Source of the DNA: Sphingomonas sp. HITSZ_GF
GTDB lineage: Bacteria > Pseudomonadota > Alphaproteobacteria > Sphingomonadales > Sphingomonadaceae
Reading direction: 5' to 3'
Length of the DNA stretch: 64,000 nt
Assembly: GCF_029543155.1 (NCBI RefSeq)
Contig: NZ_JARQXA010000006.1
Location: forward strand, 167,646 to 231,645
Part shown: positions 38,457 to 46,746 of the stretch, piece by piece
How the letters are laid out: each line of letters opens with the position of its first letter
Numbering within the stretch: position 1 is the first letter of the stretch
Program-made: the position numbers and the translations under genes
Notes under the pieces: model-generated
Told to the model about the DNA's origin: nothing
Databases searched by the model: none
Seen by the model: only the letters and a program-made list of their open reading frames with translations

Positions 38457-38867
38457 TTGTCGGATACGCTCGCGGCCATAACCGGGAGCAGCGGGCGAGC
38501 CTCGTTCGATCCCGCGGACGTGATGGTGCCGGGCGCGATCTTTGCCCTGGCGTTCGACGGGGAGGGCCGGGCGGCGGGATGCGGCGCCTATCGTCCGCTG
38601 GGCGAGGGCGTGGCGGAGGTGAAGCGCATGTTCGCCGCACCGGGAAGCCGTGGCATCGGCGCGGCGCTGCTCGCCTTTCTCGAAGCGCGCGCCGCCGCGG
38701 ATGGCTATCGCGAACTCTGGCTCGAAACGCGGCTCGTCAACGAGCGGGCTGTCCGCTTCTATGAAAAGCACGGCTATCTGCGCATTCCGAACTTCGGCAA
38801 ATATGCCGGCAGGCCGGAAGCGGTGTGCCTTGCCAAGCGCCTGGCCCGGCGGCCGCCCTCGCATTGA
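38457..38867 (+). CDS. GNAT-family N-acetyltransferase, start uncertain
   Basis: 136 aa from TTG 38457. Motif A is clear: EVKRMFAAPGSRGIGAALLAFLE, then YRELWLETRLVNERAVRFYEKHGY. However, the upstream in-frame sequence (RIEVASPSDPAALGLLDRL) looks like the first strand and helix of the fold. No ATG, GTG or TTG precedes it, only CTG 38379 overlapping the DUF1508 stop (CTGA). So the true protein is probably longer by up to 26 residues. Substrate unknown. Confidence 0.8.
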   Translation: MSDTLAAITGSSGRASFDPADVMVPGAIFALAFDGEGRAAGCGAYRPLGEGVAEVKRMFAAPGSRGIGAALLAFLEARAAADGYRELWLETRLVNERAVRFYEKHGYLRIPNFGKYAGRPEAVCLAKRLARRPPSH

Positions 38868-39225
38868 TCGACGAACTGGCCGGCGCGCCGGTCGGAGAGG
38901 TTTGTGGGCGTCCTAATATCATCTTCGTCACCCCGGGCTTGACCCGGGGTCCCGCTACGCTTCGGCGCCAGTTGACGCGGGCAGAAGCTCCCCCTTGCAA
39001 TGTAGGATTTCGCCTGCTGGGCTCTTGCCGACCGCCATGCGCCGGCCGCTCTTTGAATCTGTTGGAAAGATTGGATCAGCCGCACGCAAGAAGATTGCGA
39101 GATGCGGCGCGTTTGCGGGAATTGTGTCAACCCAGGCGCCGTGGGAACGGCTCTTTGGCGTGACCTTCGTGTCCTTTGGCGAGTCGCCGGGGCGCAGGGT
39201 GTTGGAAGACCCTGCGCCCGGCGCC
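38868..39225. other. Gene-free stretch with a decayed repeat
   Basis: 358 bp between converging GNAT and manD genes. It holds one half of a family-B-like element (CACCCCGGGCTTGACCCGGG, about 38929-38949), an unremarkable AT-richer middle (39040-39150), and a hairpin next to manD. No open frame in it looks coding. Confidence 0.6.
39191..39218 (-). terminator. Hairpin downstream of manD
   Basis: GGCGCAGGGT pairs with ACCCTGCGCC around an 8-base loop, 8 bp past the manD stop. No T-run follows on the minus strand, so this is a stabilising hairpin or a weak terminator. Confidence 0.55.
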
Positions 39226-40437
39226 TCACCAGTTGAACATGGTCCCGTCCTCGAGCCGGTTCACCGGCAGATAGGCGCGCTTGTATTCGTATTTCGCCGC
39301 TAGCGCCTCGTCGATGTCGACGCCCAGGCCGGGCTTGTCGCCCGGGTGCATCAGCCCGTCCTTCAGGCTGTAGGCATGCGGGAACACCGCGTCGGTCTCC
39401 TCCGAATGGCGCATATATTCCTGGATGCCGAAATTGGGGATCGACATGCCGAAGTTGAGCGCGGCCGCCATCGACACCGGCGACAGGTCGGTCGCGCCGT
39501 GGCAGCCGGTGCGGATCTGGTAGAGATCGGCGAGCGCCGCCACCCGGCGCAGATGGGTGATGCCGCCGGCATGCACCACGGTGGCGCGGATATAGTCGAT
39601 CAGCTGTTCCTCGATCAGCTGCTTGGCGTCCCAGATCGAATTGAAGATCTCGCCCACCGCCAGCGGCGTGGTGGTGTGCTGGCGGATCAGGCGGAAGCCG
39701 GCCTGGTTCTCGGCCGGAGTCGCGTCCTCCATCCAGAACAGGCGATAGGGTTCGAGGTCCTTGCCCAGCCGGCCCGCCTCGAGCGGAGTGAGACGGTGGT
39801 GGACGTCATGGAGCAGGTGGATGTCCCAGCCCAGCGCGTCGCGTGCCTTGTCGAACAGCTCGGGCACGAAGCGCATGTACTTCGACGTGCTCCACTGCGA
39901 TTCCTCGGGCAGCGAGCCCTTGGCCGGCTCGTAATAGAAGCGCTCGCCCGATACGCCGTAGGTCGTCTTCATCCCCGGCACGCCGGACTGGAGGCGCACT
40001 GCCTTGTAGCCCTGCTCCAGATATTCGTGCGCGCGCTCGATCGTCTCGCTGATGTCCGATCCATTGGCATGGCCATAGACCATGCAGCCCTCGCGCGCCG
40101 CGCCGCCGAGCAGCTGATAGACGGGCATGTTCGCCAGCTTGCCCTTGATGTCCCACAGCGCCATGTCGACCGCGGCGATCGCGGTCATCGTCACCGGGCC
40201 GCGGCGCCAATAGGCGCCCTTGTAGAGATACTGCCAGATATCCTCGATATTGTGCGCGTCGCGGCCGATCAGGCAGGGGATGACGTGATCGGTGAGGTAG
40301 CTTGCAACGGCCAGCTCGCGGCCATTGAGCGTCGCGTCGCCAAGGCCGTAAACGCCCTCGTCGGTCTCGATCTTCAGCGTTACAAAGTTGCGGCCGGGGC
40401 GCGTCACGATGACGCGGGCGGCAGTGATACGTGGCAA
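39226..40437 (-). CDS. manD: D-mannonate dehydratase (enolase superfamily)
   Basis: 403 aa from TTG 40437, with GGAGGGG 7 bases before it; no ATG fits. It follows closely the Novosphingobium ManD as I recall it: [65 protein letters not shown] and the C-terminal [10 protein letters not shown]. Dehydrates D-mannonate to 2-keto-3-deoxygluconate in uronate breakdown. Divergent from the gntR-type gene. Confidence 0.95.
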   Translation of the reverse strand: MPRITAARVIVTRPGRNFVTLKIETDEGVYGLGDATLNGRELAVASYLTDHVIPCLIGRDAHNIEDIWQYLYKGAYWRRGPVTMTAIAAVDMALWDIKGKLANMPVYQLLGGAAREGCMVYGHANGSDISETIERAHEYLEQGYKAVRLQSGVPGMKTTYGVSGERFYYEPAKGSLPEESQWSTSKYMRFVPELFDKARDALGWDIHLLHDVHHRLTPLEAGRLGKDLEPYRLFWMEDATPAENQAGFRLIRQHTTTPLAVGEIFNSIWDAKQLIEEQLIDYIRATVVHAGGITHLRRVAALADLYQIRTGCHGATDLSPVSMAAALNFGMSIPNFGIQEYMRHSEETDAVFPHAYSLKDGLMHPGDKPGLGVDIDEALAAKYEYKRAYLPVNRLEDGTMFNW

Positions 40438-40451
40438 AACGAAACCCCTCC

Positions 40452-40494
40452 AAGTGGTCAGGCCAATATCCACTTGTATGACCTATCGTGTCAA
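40452..40494 (-). promoter_or_regulatory. manD promoter with uronate-regulon operator, site 1
   Basis: On the minus strand: -35 TTGACA (40494-40489), 18-bp spacer, -10 GATATT (40470-40465). The operator-like AAGTGGTCAGGCCAATA (40452-40468; core TGGTCAGGCCA at 40455-40465) overlaps the -10 and start site. The same core precedes the other two units of the locus. It is like the TGGT-n3/4-ACCA sites of FadR-type GntR regulators such as UxuR/ExuR. Confidence 0.78.
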
Positions 40495-40523
40495 CCTACG
40501 AGACTGTGTATGACGAGGATGCG

Positions 40524-41294
40524 ATGAAGATAACGGGCAACAAGCTGTACCAGCGCGTGGCCGCCTCGATCACCGAGGCGATCGAGGCGGGGCGCTGGTC
40601 GCCCGGCTCGCGCCTCCCCGGCGAACGCGACCTGGCCGAGGAGTACAAGGTCAGCCGCCCCACCATCCGCGAGGCGATGATCGCGCTCGAGATGAAGGGC
40701 TGGATCGAGGCGCGGCACGGCTCGGGCCTCTATGTCACCAAGCGCGATCACGGCAGCGGCGAGCGCGCCGATGCGCTCAATTTCGACGTCGGCGCCTTCG
40801 ACCTGACCGAGGCGCGCATCCTGTTCGAGGGCGAGGCGGTCGCCCTCGCTGCCGTCTCGATCACCGACGAGCAGATCGCCGAACTCGAGGGGCTGCTCGA
40901 GGAAATGGCGGCCGACGACTCGAACGAGCCCTCGGTGATGGACGCCGATCACCGCTTCCACCTCGCCATCGCCAATGCCACCGGCAACGCCGCGATCCGC
41001 AGCGTCGTCGACTATCTCTGGGACCTGCGCGTCAATTCGCCGCTCGCCGCCAACATGTTCGCCCGCGCCAAGCGCGGCGGCATCACGCCGCGGGTGGAGG
41101 AGCATCGCCCGATCCTCGATGCGCTCAAGGCGCATGATCCGCATGCCGCGCGCAATGCGATGCGCCGGCACCTGCGCGGCGTGGTCGACGATCTGCTCGA
41201 GGCCACCGAGCTCGAGGCGATGGAGCGCGCCCGCAACGAGATCGAGACGCGCCGCGACAGCGTCGCCCGGCGGCTCAAGATCGGATCGGCCTGA
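40524..41294 (+). CDS. FadR-subfamily GntR regulator of uronate metabolism
   Basis: 256 aa from ATG 40524 (GAGG 6 bases before; GTG 40488 is in frame but lies inside the manD -35). Winged helix 6-75 (SRLPGERDLAEEYKVSRPTIREAM), then an all-helical FCD domain with metal/ligand residues in DADHRFHLAIANATGN and EEHRPILDALKAHD. By position and site pattern it is the likely repressor of manD, the lyase and the GH105 genes, released by a uronate intermediate. UxuR/ExuR-like. Confidence 0.9.
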   Translation: MKITGNKLYQRVAASITEAIEAGRWSPGSRLPGERDLAEEYKVSRPTIREAMIALEMKGWIEARHGSGLYVTKRDHGSGERADALNFDVGAFDLTEARILFEGEAVALAAVSITDEQIAELEGLLEEMAADDSNEPSVMDADHRFHLAIANATGNAAIRSVVDYLWDLRVNSPLAANMFARAKRGGITPRVEEHRPILDALKAHDPHAARNAMRRHLRGVVDDLLEATELEAMERARNEIETRRDSVARRLKIGSA

Positions 41295-41310
41295 TTCTCT
41301 TTCGGGTGGC

Positions 41311-41350
41311 TTGACACCGATTACCCCGGCGTCAAGATTGGCCTGACCAA
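41311..41350 (+). promoter_or_regulatory. Lyase promoter with uronate-regulon operator, site 2
   Basis: -35 TTGACA (41311-41316), 17-bp spacer, weak -10 AAGATT (41334-41339), overlapped by TTGGCCTGACCAA (41338-41350), the complement of the site-1 core. As at manD, the operator covers the -10/start region. Transcription would give an untranslated leader of about 75 bases before ATG 41421. Confidence 0.75.
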
Positions 41351-41420
41351 AAGACGGCGAGCGCGCGCCGCGATCCCATCGCGGCGTCCGGATCCGCTGC
41401 TGATCGAGAGGAAGCACCCG

Positions 41421-42692
41421 ATGCGCCGCGGCGTCCTTGCCCTTCTTGTCTTGGCGGCGGCGCTTGCGCCGCAGGCCGCCTCCCATGCCGGGCACGCCAC
41501 CCCTGGCCTCGCCAGCCCGGTCTGCGCCGGCGCGGACGGGTTCGCCGCGTCCTTCGGCGGCCGCAGGACCTTCTTCCTCGCGCCTGGCACGATGCTGCGG
41601 CTCAAGGCCGCGATCGCCACCGATCCGGCGACCAAGGCAGCCTATGGCGCGCTGATCGCCCGCGCCGAAAGGGCGATGGCGCGGCCGCTCTACACGGTGG
41701 TCGACAAGAAGACGGCGCCGCCCTCGGGCGATCCGCACGATTATATGAGCTTGGCGCCCTATTGGTGGCCCGATCCGGCCAAGCCGGGCGGCCTGCCCTA
41801 TGTGCGCAGGGACGGCGAATTCAATCCGGACCGCAGCACCGACAAGTTCGACGTGACCGATCTGGAGGGGATGAGCGCCGATGTCGAGACGCTGAGCCTC
41901 GCCTATTTCTTCTCGGACGACGCCCGCTATGCCGGCCGCGCGGCGAGCCTGGTGCGCACCTGGTTCCTGGCGCCTGCCACGCGGATGAACCCGAACATGA
42001 ACTATGCCCAGGCGGTGCCGGGCCGCGAGGAGGGGCGTGCCGAGGGCGTGCTCGATACCTCGCGGCTCGCGCGGGTGGTCGAAGGCATCGGCCTGATCGG
42101 GCCTTCGGGCAAGCTCAGCGCCGAGGAGCAGAAGGGCCTGGAGAAATGGTTCTCCGACTATCTCGACTGGATGCAGACGAGCCGGAACGGCAAGGCCGAG
42201 AATGCGGCGAGGAACAATCACGGCATGTGGTTCGACGCGCAGACCGCGCAGTTCGCGCTGTTCGCCCGGCGCCCGGAGATGACCCGCGCCGTCGCCGAAG
42301 CCTTTGGCCGCAAGCGCATCGCGCCGCAGATCACGCCCGAAGGCAAGATGCCGCTCGAGCTGGCCCGCACTCGCAGCCTGCACTATTCGATCTATGCGCT
42401 GTTCGCCGCCTATGACGTCGCCGATATGGCAAAGTGCATGGGCGTCGACGTCTGGAACCATGCCGATGGCGGCAAGAGCCTGCGCGCGGCGACCAATTAT
42501 CTGAAGCCCTATTACCGCAAGGTCGAGGCCTGGCCGCTGCCCGAGCTGCGCCCCGATGCTGCCGAACTCGACGAGCTGATGCGCCGGGCCCGCGGCGCCT
42601 GGGGCGAGGGCTATCCGCTGGCGCCGGAGACCGAGCTGAAGCGCTATTTCGGAACGGCCCCGGGCCCGAGCGAGCCGAACAAGGCGAACTAA
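41421..42692 (+). CDS. Alginate-lyase-family polysaccharide lyase (PF05426 type)
   Basis: 423 aa. Signal peptide 1-20. The hallmark DPHDYMSLAPYWWPDP is at about 95-110, followed by the alpha/alpha-toroid with NNHGMWFDAQTAQFALF (catalytic Asn/His region) and RTRSLHYSIYALFA. Alginate-lyase-superfamily enzymes of this kind cleave polyuronates such as alginate or glucuronan by beta-elimination in the periplasm. Next to ManD and GH105 it would produce unsaturated oligouronides. Exact substrate not decided. Confidence 0.88.
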   Translation: MRRGVLALLVLAAALAPQAASHAGHATPGLASPVCAGADGFAASFGGRRTFFLAPGTMLRLKAAIATDPATKAAYGALIARAERAMARPLYTVVDKKTAPPSGDPHDYMSLAPYWWPDPAKPGGLPYVRRDGEFNPDRSTDKFDVTDLEGMSADVETLSLAYFFSDDARYAGRAASLVRTWFLAPATRMNPNMNYAQAVPGREEGRAEGVLDTSRLARVVEGIGLIGPSGKLSAEEQKGLEKWFSDYLDWMQTSRNGKAENAARNNHGMWFDAQTAQFALFARRPEMTRAVAEAFGRKRIAPQITPEGKMPLELARTRSLHYSIYALFAAYDVADMAKCMGVDVWNHADGGKSLRAATNYLKPYYRKVEAWPLPELRPDAAELDELMRRARGAWGEGYPLAPETELKRYFGTAPGPSEPNKAN

Positions 42693-42693
42693 A

Positions 42694-42830
42694 ATCCTCT
42701 CCCGGAGGGAAAGGGGGGACCGCGCCGCGCAGCGGCGTGGTGGAGAGGGCCTGCCACGAGCGGTATCGCTCGCGGCGCTCCCCCTCCACCAGCTTCGCTG
42801 GTCCCCCTCCCCCTCCGGGGGAGGATTTTT
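42694..42830. repeat. Palindromic element, family A, copy 3
   Basis: AAAATCCTCTCCCGGAGGG ... CCTCCGGGGGAGGATTTTT. It fills the gap between the converging lyase and DUF4861 genes and has A/T runs on both outer edges, so it can serve as a two-way terminator. Confidence 0.85.
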
Positions 42831-42836
42831 AGAAGA

Positions 42837-43778
42837 TCACTTCACCGGGCAGGTCTTCTGCGCCGCGCCCACCACATAGGGCGTGCGCGCCAGGTCGGCC
42901 GCCGTCTCGTCGAGCCATTTGCGGAACTCGCGTTCGGTCTTGGGTGCATCCGGCTCCTGCTCCCAGGCTGCGGCAAAGGCGTAGCGGATGTTGCGCGGGT
43001 CGCAGAACTGCACATAGAGCGACTTGCCGTCGCTGCCCGTCGCCACCGCTTCGTCCGCCGGATAGAAGAGCGCGATGCCCAGATCGTCATGCGCCAGGCT
43101 CTGCTGGCCCCAGGTGGCGAAATAGCGCCACTTGCCGCGCTTCGGGCTCTCGATCTTGCTCACGCCGTCATGCAGCGTCAGCCCCGCGATCATCGCCGGC
43201 ACATTGCCGCTCACCCGCGCCTCGACATTGGTGAGGCGCGATCCCGCGAAGATCCGGTAGGTGGTCGAAAGGTCGGCGGTGCCGCCTTCGCCGGGGAAGC
43301 CGCTATTGGTCACCAGCACCGTCGCGGCGCGATCGGTGTTGAACACGCGCGCGCTGATCTTCGCCTTGCCGAGCTGGGTGGCCACGCCGCCGCGCAGCAC
43401 GCCGATCCCGCCCATGCCAAGCGACTGGTCGACCTGGAAGATGTCCTGCCCCCAGGGCGCCATCGAATGATAGTCGTCCTTGCCCATGCCGATCGTCGGC
43501 AGCACGTTTCCGGGCAGCTTCTTGCCGTAGATGTCGGGCACGTTGCGCTCGTCGAGATACAGGCGATAGGCGACCTTGTCGCTCTCCCAGCCCGGGCCTT
43601 CCATCGCGATCAGCCCGTCATGGATGGCATGGCCGGCGGGCACCTCGATCCGGTCGACCAGCTTGTAGCTGCCATCGGCCTGGCGGACGTTGAGCGTCGC
43701 CAGCGGCGCGGGCGGGGCGCTGTCCTGCCCGGCCGCGACCAGCAAGGGAGCGGCGAGGAGCCAGAGGGCGTGCTTCAT
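42837..43778 (-). CDS. DUF4861-family secreted protein
   Basis: 313 aa. Signal peptide about 1-17. Beta-rich domain with HAIHDGLIAMEGPGWESDKVAYRLYLD near residue 50-76, the conserved GKDDYHSMAPWGQDIF and a C-terminal ...CDPRNIRYAFAAAWEQE. DUF4861 proteins occur beside GH105/GH88 and polysaccharide lyases in uronate-polysaccharide loci; activity not established here. It follows GH105 by 8 bp and must be co-transcribed. Confidence 0.85.
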   Translation of the reverse strand: MKHALWLLAAPLLVAAGQDSAPPAPLATLNVRQADGSYKLVDRIEVPAGHAIHDGLIAMEGPGWESDKVAYRLYLDERNVPDIYGKKLPGNVLPTIGMGKDDYHSMAPWGQDIFQVDQSLGMGGIGVLRGGVATQLGKAKISARVFNTDRAATVLVTNSGFPGEGGTADLSTTYRIFAGSRLTNVEARVSGNVPAMIAGLTLHDGVSKIESPKRGKWRYFATWGQQSLAHDDLGIALFYPADEAVATGSDGKSLYVQFCDPRNIRYAFAAAWEQEPDAPKTEREFRKWLDETAADLARTPYVVGAAQKTCPVK

Positions 43779-43786
43779 AGTCTTCC

Positions 43787-44956
43787 TTACCTCGTCAGAT
43801 CATACACCGCGGCGCCGGCGAGCAGATAGGCGCCCGTACCATAGAATTGCGCGTCCTCGGCCTTCACCACGTCGGGCCGGTCGCTCACCTGCTGTACCCA
43901 GCCCAACATGCCATTTGGCTGAACGGCTCTTTCGAGCGCCACCCAACCCTTTGTAACTGCGGGAAGATAGGTCTTGCGATCGAGAAGACCAGCCTTGATG
44001 CCCCAGGCCATGCCATGGACGTAGAAGCCGGTGCCGCTCGATTCGTCCTGCGAGCGCTCCGGATCGGCGAGCAGCGAGGGCGGCCAATAGCCGTTGCCGC
44101 GCTGGAGCGTGACCAGCTTTGCGGCCATCTCCTTGAACAGGCGGATATAATAGGCACGGCGCGGATCGCCGGCGGGAATCTCGGGGATCATCCGGGCAAG
44201 GCCGGAAAATACCCAGCCATTGCCGCGGCTCCAGAACAGCTTCTCGCCGTGACTCCCCCGCTGATCGAAGAAGCGGCTGTCGCGGAAATAGAGATGCTCG
44301 GATTTGTCGAACAGATAGGCAGTGGTCGCGCGATATTCCCGGTCGGCGAACGCAGCGTAGCGCTTGTCCTTCGTTTCTTTCGACAGGCCCCAGAGCGTCG
44401 GCGGCGCCATGAACAGCGCGTCGCACCAGCACCAGCGGGTGGTGCATTCGGGATCGCCGGTGGTCGGGGCGATGAACTTGAGCGCGTTGGTCTTGGGCGC
44501 GGCGAGGATCCTGTCGAAATCGGCGCGCATCGGGGCGATCGCCTGGGCGCCAGCGCCCTTGCGCGCCGCCCAGATCCAGGCCGCGCCGATGATGTGATCG
44601 TCGGCATGATAGAGCCGGTCGCCCAGCCGCCAGCCTTCCTCCGTGCCCTTGGCGAAGATCGCGTCCCTGTAGCGCACGCTGCTCGATCGGTCGGCGAGAT
44701 GGGTCAGCGCCACCCAGAAGGTGGCCTGCTGCCAGTCGCGCGCCCGCTTGGTGCTGGGGCGCGCGGCGGGCATGTAGGTCAGATCGTCCATATGCGTGAG
44801 CTGCCAGTCGGCAACGCGTTCCATCGACGCCATCACCTGGATGCGGCTGGGAAGGGCAGGAGTAGCGGCTTCGGCCGGTGCCGGCGGCCGGGCGAGGCCG
44901 CTTCCGGACGTGGCCAGGGCGGCGCCGGCCAGCGCGGCGGCGAGCTTGCGTGTCAT
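43787..44956 (-). CDS. Unsaturated uronyl hydrolase, GH105 family
   Basis: 389 aa. Signal peptide 1-22 (Tat-free). (alpha/alpha)6 barrel of GH88/GH105: the catalytic-type DxH/DD region is YHADDHIIGAAW (about 118-129), then CDALFMAPP, SRGNGWVFSGLARM, DESSGTGFYVHGMAWGI. It removes the 4,5-unsaturated uronate left by lyases on oligosaccharide ends. First gene of a leftward pair with DUF4861, with an operator site upstream. Confidence 0.9.
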   Translation of the reverse strand: MTRKLAAALAGAALATSGSGLARPPAPAEAATPALPSRIQVMASMERVADWQLTHMDDLTYMPAARPSTKRARDWQQATFWVALTHLADRSSSVRYRDAIFAKGTEEGWRLGDRLYHADDHIIGAAWIWAARKGAGAQAIAPMRADFDRILAAPKTNALKFIAPTTGDPECTTRWCWCDALFMAPPTLWGLSKETKDKRYAAFADREYRATTAYLFDKSEHLYFRDSRFFDQRGSHGEKLFWSRGNGWVFSGLARMIPEIPAGDPRRAYYIRLFKEMAAKLVTLQRGNGYWPPSLLADPERSQDESSGTGFYVHGMAWGIKAGLLDRKTYLPAVTKGWVALERAVQPNGMLGWVQQVSDRPDVVKAEDAQFYGTGAYLLAGAAVYDLTR

Positions 44957-45024
44957 TCGGTCATCCCCGTCTAGGTGCCGCTGTTGTCGCGGTTATGCCC
45001 GACGATGTTGGTCCGACGTACCCA

Positions 45025-45046
45025 AGTCAAGTGGTAAGGCCAATTC
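45025..45046 (-). promoter_or_regulatory. Uronate-regulon operator, site 3, before GH105
   Basis: AAGTGGTAAGGCCAATT at 45030-45046 with core TGGTAAGGCCA (45032-45042), one base different from the manD site. A -35-like TTGACT (45030-45025 on the minus strand) adjoins it; no convincing -10 follows. It sits in the 88-bp gap between GH105 and the upstream lipoprotein gene. Confidence 0.7.
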
Positions 45047-45728
45047 AGTCGGCAACCTCGCCCACTTCCGCATCGATGAACAGCGCGAGTGCCAGTGCGG
45101 CGGCGAGCGCCGCCTCGCGCAGCGCGGGGTCTCGCGGCAGGAAGACGCGCTTGGCGCTGCCGTTCAGGTCGATGCCGCCGATTGCCTGTCCATTTGCCGA
45201 AAAGACATAGCCCAGCGGCTTCGCCACCGGCACCGAGCTGCCGAGCATGTGATGCTCGGACCGCAGTTCGATTCGCGCCCCGCCCAGTTCGATATGCCCT
45301 TCACGTCGGTCGAGCAGCGCGGTGCGCTCGTCGAGCACCAGCCGCGCAGGGATCGGATGGCGATCGCGGGCGAAGCGGCAGCGATAGGCGATGTTGCGGG
45401 TACGGATGGTGAGGGCGCCGCTGCCCATGTCGGTGGCGGAGGAGTTGCAGGCTGCGCTCAGCTCGCCGGTGATGCCGTCGCCTGCGGCGACGAACCCGGC
45501 GCCGCCGCGCAGTTCCATCACGTCGCCGAACCAGTCATAGCCGGCACCCCGGGCATAGCGGCCCGAACTGCCGGCGAGTGTGAAGCTGCCCGCTTCCTGC
45601 CAGTCGATGCCGTGCAGCACCGCCTCCTCGGTCTGGTCGAATGGGGTGGCGGGCGGGCGCATCTGGAGTGGAGTGCAGCCGGTCGCGGCCAGCAGCAGCA
45701 GGGCCGGCGCAGTGTGGTGAAGCTTCAT
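45045..45728 (-). CDS. Lipoprotein of unknown function
   Basis: 227 aa from ATG 45728 (AGGGGA 5 bases before). Lipobox LLAATGC (lipidated Cys19). The body has strands with GYDWFGDVMELRGGAGF, CNSSATDMGSGALTIRTRNIAYRCRF (two cysteines, likely disulfide) and a C-terminal Ala-rich hydrophobic helix (AALAAALALALFIDAE). That last helix is unusual for a lipoprotein. No family recognised. Divergent from the thioesterase gene. Confidence 0.75.
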   Translation of the reverse strand: MKLHHTAPALLLLAATGCTPLQMRPPATPFDQTEEAVLHGIDWQEAGSFTLAGSSGRYARGAGYDWFGDVMELRGGAGFVAAGDGITGELSAACNSSATDMGSGALTIRTRNIAYRCRFARDRHPIPARLVLDERTALLDRREGHIELGGARIELRSEHHMLGSSVPVAKPLGYVFSANGQAIGGIDLNGSAKRVFLPRDPALREAALAAALALALFIDAEVGEVAD

Positions 45729-45897
45729 ATGGTCCCCTGTCATGGGAGGGCACCCGACGCTCCTGGTTATCTGCCGCCGGCCTTGCCGCAGCCTGAACGA
45801 TCGGGTGACGCTACGGCATCTGCGGATTCGTTGGAATCCGCGGTTTTCCGGGGATTTTAGTCGCTTCGAAACCCCATCTGGCGTATGATGCTGGAAT

Positions 45898-46308
45898 ATG
45901 TCCGGCACCGCGCTCCCCTATGAGTTCCCGATCGATGTCGCCCAGGACGACATCGACTTCATGGGGCACGTCAACAACGCGTCCTACCTGAAGTGGGTGC
46001 AGGAAGCGGTGATCAGCCACTGGCAGGCGCTGGCGCCCGTGGAGGCGGTGGCGGAGCATCTCTGGGTCGCGCTCAAGCATGAGATAACCTATCGCAAGCC
46101 GGCATTCCTCGACGACGATGTCGTCGCGACCGTGCTGCTCGAAAAGGTTCAGGGCGCACGCGCTTTCTACGAGACGGTGATCCGCCGCGGCGGCGAGGTG
46201 CTGGCCGAGGTCAAGTCGAGCTGGTGCTGCCTCGATGCCGAGACGCTGCGTCCGGCGCGGCTGGCGCGCGACGTGATCGACCGGTTCTTCGTCAAGGCCG
46301 ACGACTGA
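45898..46308 (+). CDS. Hot-dog fold acyl-CoA thioesterase (4HBT type)
   Basis: 136 aa. DIDFMGHVNNASYLKWVQEA (about 18-37) contains the catalytic Asp of the 4HBT/YbgC type; EITYRKPAFLDDDVVATV follows. Cytosolic hydrolysis of acyl-CoA thioesters; chain specificity unknown. Monocistronic or with the next gene, 35 bp away. Confidence 0.9.
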   Translation: MSGTALPYEFPIDVAQDDIDFMGHVNNASYLKWVQEAVISHWQALAPVEAVAEHLWVALKHEITYRKPAFLDDDVVATVLLEKVQGARAFYETVIRRGGEVLAEVKSSWCCLDAETLRPARLARDVIDRFFVKADD

Positions 46309-46343
46309 GCGCAGGGGCGACGGTCCGTTAACTTTTCGCTGCG

Positions 46344-46724
46344 ATGGCGGCCGGAATGTACCGTGTGGCGTTCCGGAAAGAACTCAACCTTCTCGATATC
46401 GAGTGGCTTGCGATGTTCGAGCCCGACCGGGTGGGCGACTATGCCCGCAAGCTGCGCGACCAGTTCGATGCGGAGGGCTTCGCGCCCGGCTATCTCCTGC
46501 GCATGGACATGCGCCGCAGCGGCGTGCAGGGGCAGGAGGCGCTGCAGGCCTTTCGCCGCCACTTTGCCGGGTTTCCCGTGGCCAGCCGTATTGCGGTCGT
46601 GACCGAAAGCGCCGTCGCGCGCATGCAGATCCGGCGCGAGATGACTCAGCCCTATATGCAGATCTTCGATCGCGCGGAGAGCGCGCTTACCTGGCTGCTG
46701 GGGCGCGGCGGCGCAGGCAACTGA
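46344..46724 (+). CDS. Small STAS/SpoIIAA-like-fold protein of unknown function
   Basis: 126 aa (ATG 46344; ATG 46356 would give 122 aa, neither has a strong Shine-Dalgarno). The pattern strand-helix-strand-helix (RKELNLLDIEWLAMF, VGDYARKLRDQFDAEG, YLLRMDMR, ASRIAVVTESAVARMQI, ESALTWLLG) resembles SpoIIAA-like proteins. No catalytic motif seen. Follows the thioesterase gene. Confidence 0.6.
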   Translation: MAAGMYRVAFRKELNLLDIEWLAMFEPDRVGDYARKLRDQFDAEGFAPGYLLRMDMRRSGVQGQEALQAFRRHFAGFPVASRIAVVTESAVARMQIRREMTQPYMQIFDRAESALTWLLGRGGAGN

Positions 46725-46746
46725 CGGTTCGGGCTTCGGCGTCGCC

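Noticed and set aside
38995..39303. A possible 102-aa plus-strand gene in the gap before manD
   Set aside because: Overlaps the certain manD C-terminus, has no Shine-Dalgarno and no recognisable pattern.
40488..41294. GTG 40488 as start of the GntR regulator
   Set aside because: It lies inside the -35 of the divergent manD promoter; ATG 40524 has a GAGG at proper spacing and begins just before the winged helix.
39226..45728. A complete TonB-dependent polysaccharide utilisation locus
   Set aside because: No TonB-dependent receptor, SusD-like protein or sugar transporter is in the window, so only the enzymatic and regulatory part is supported.
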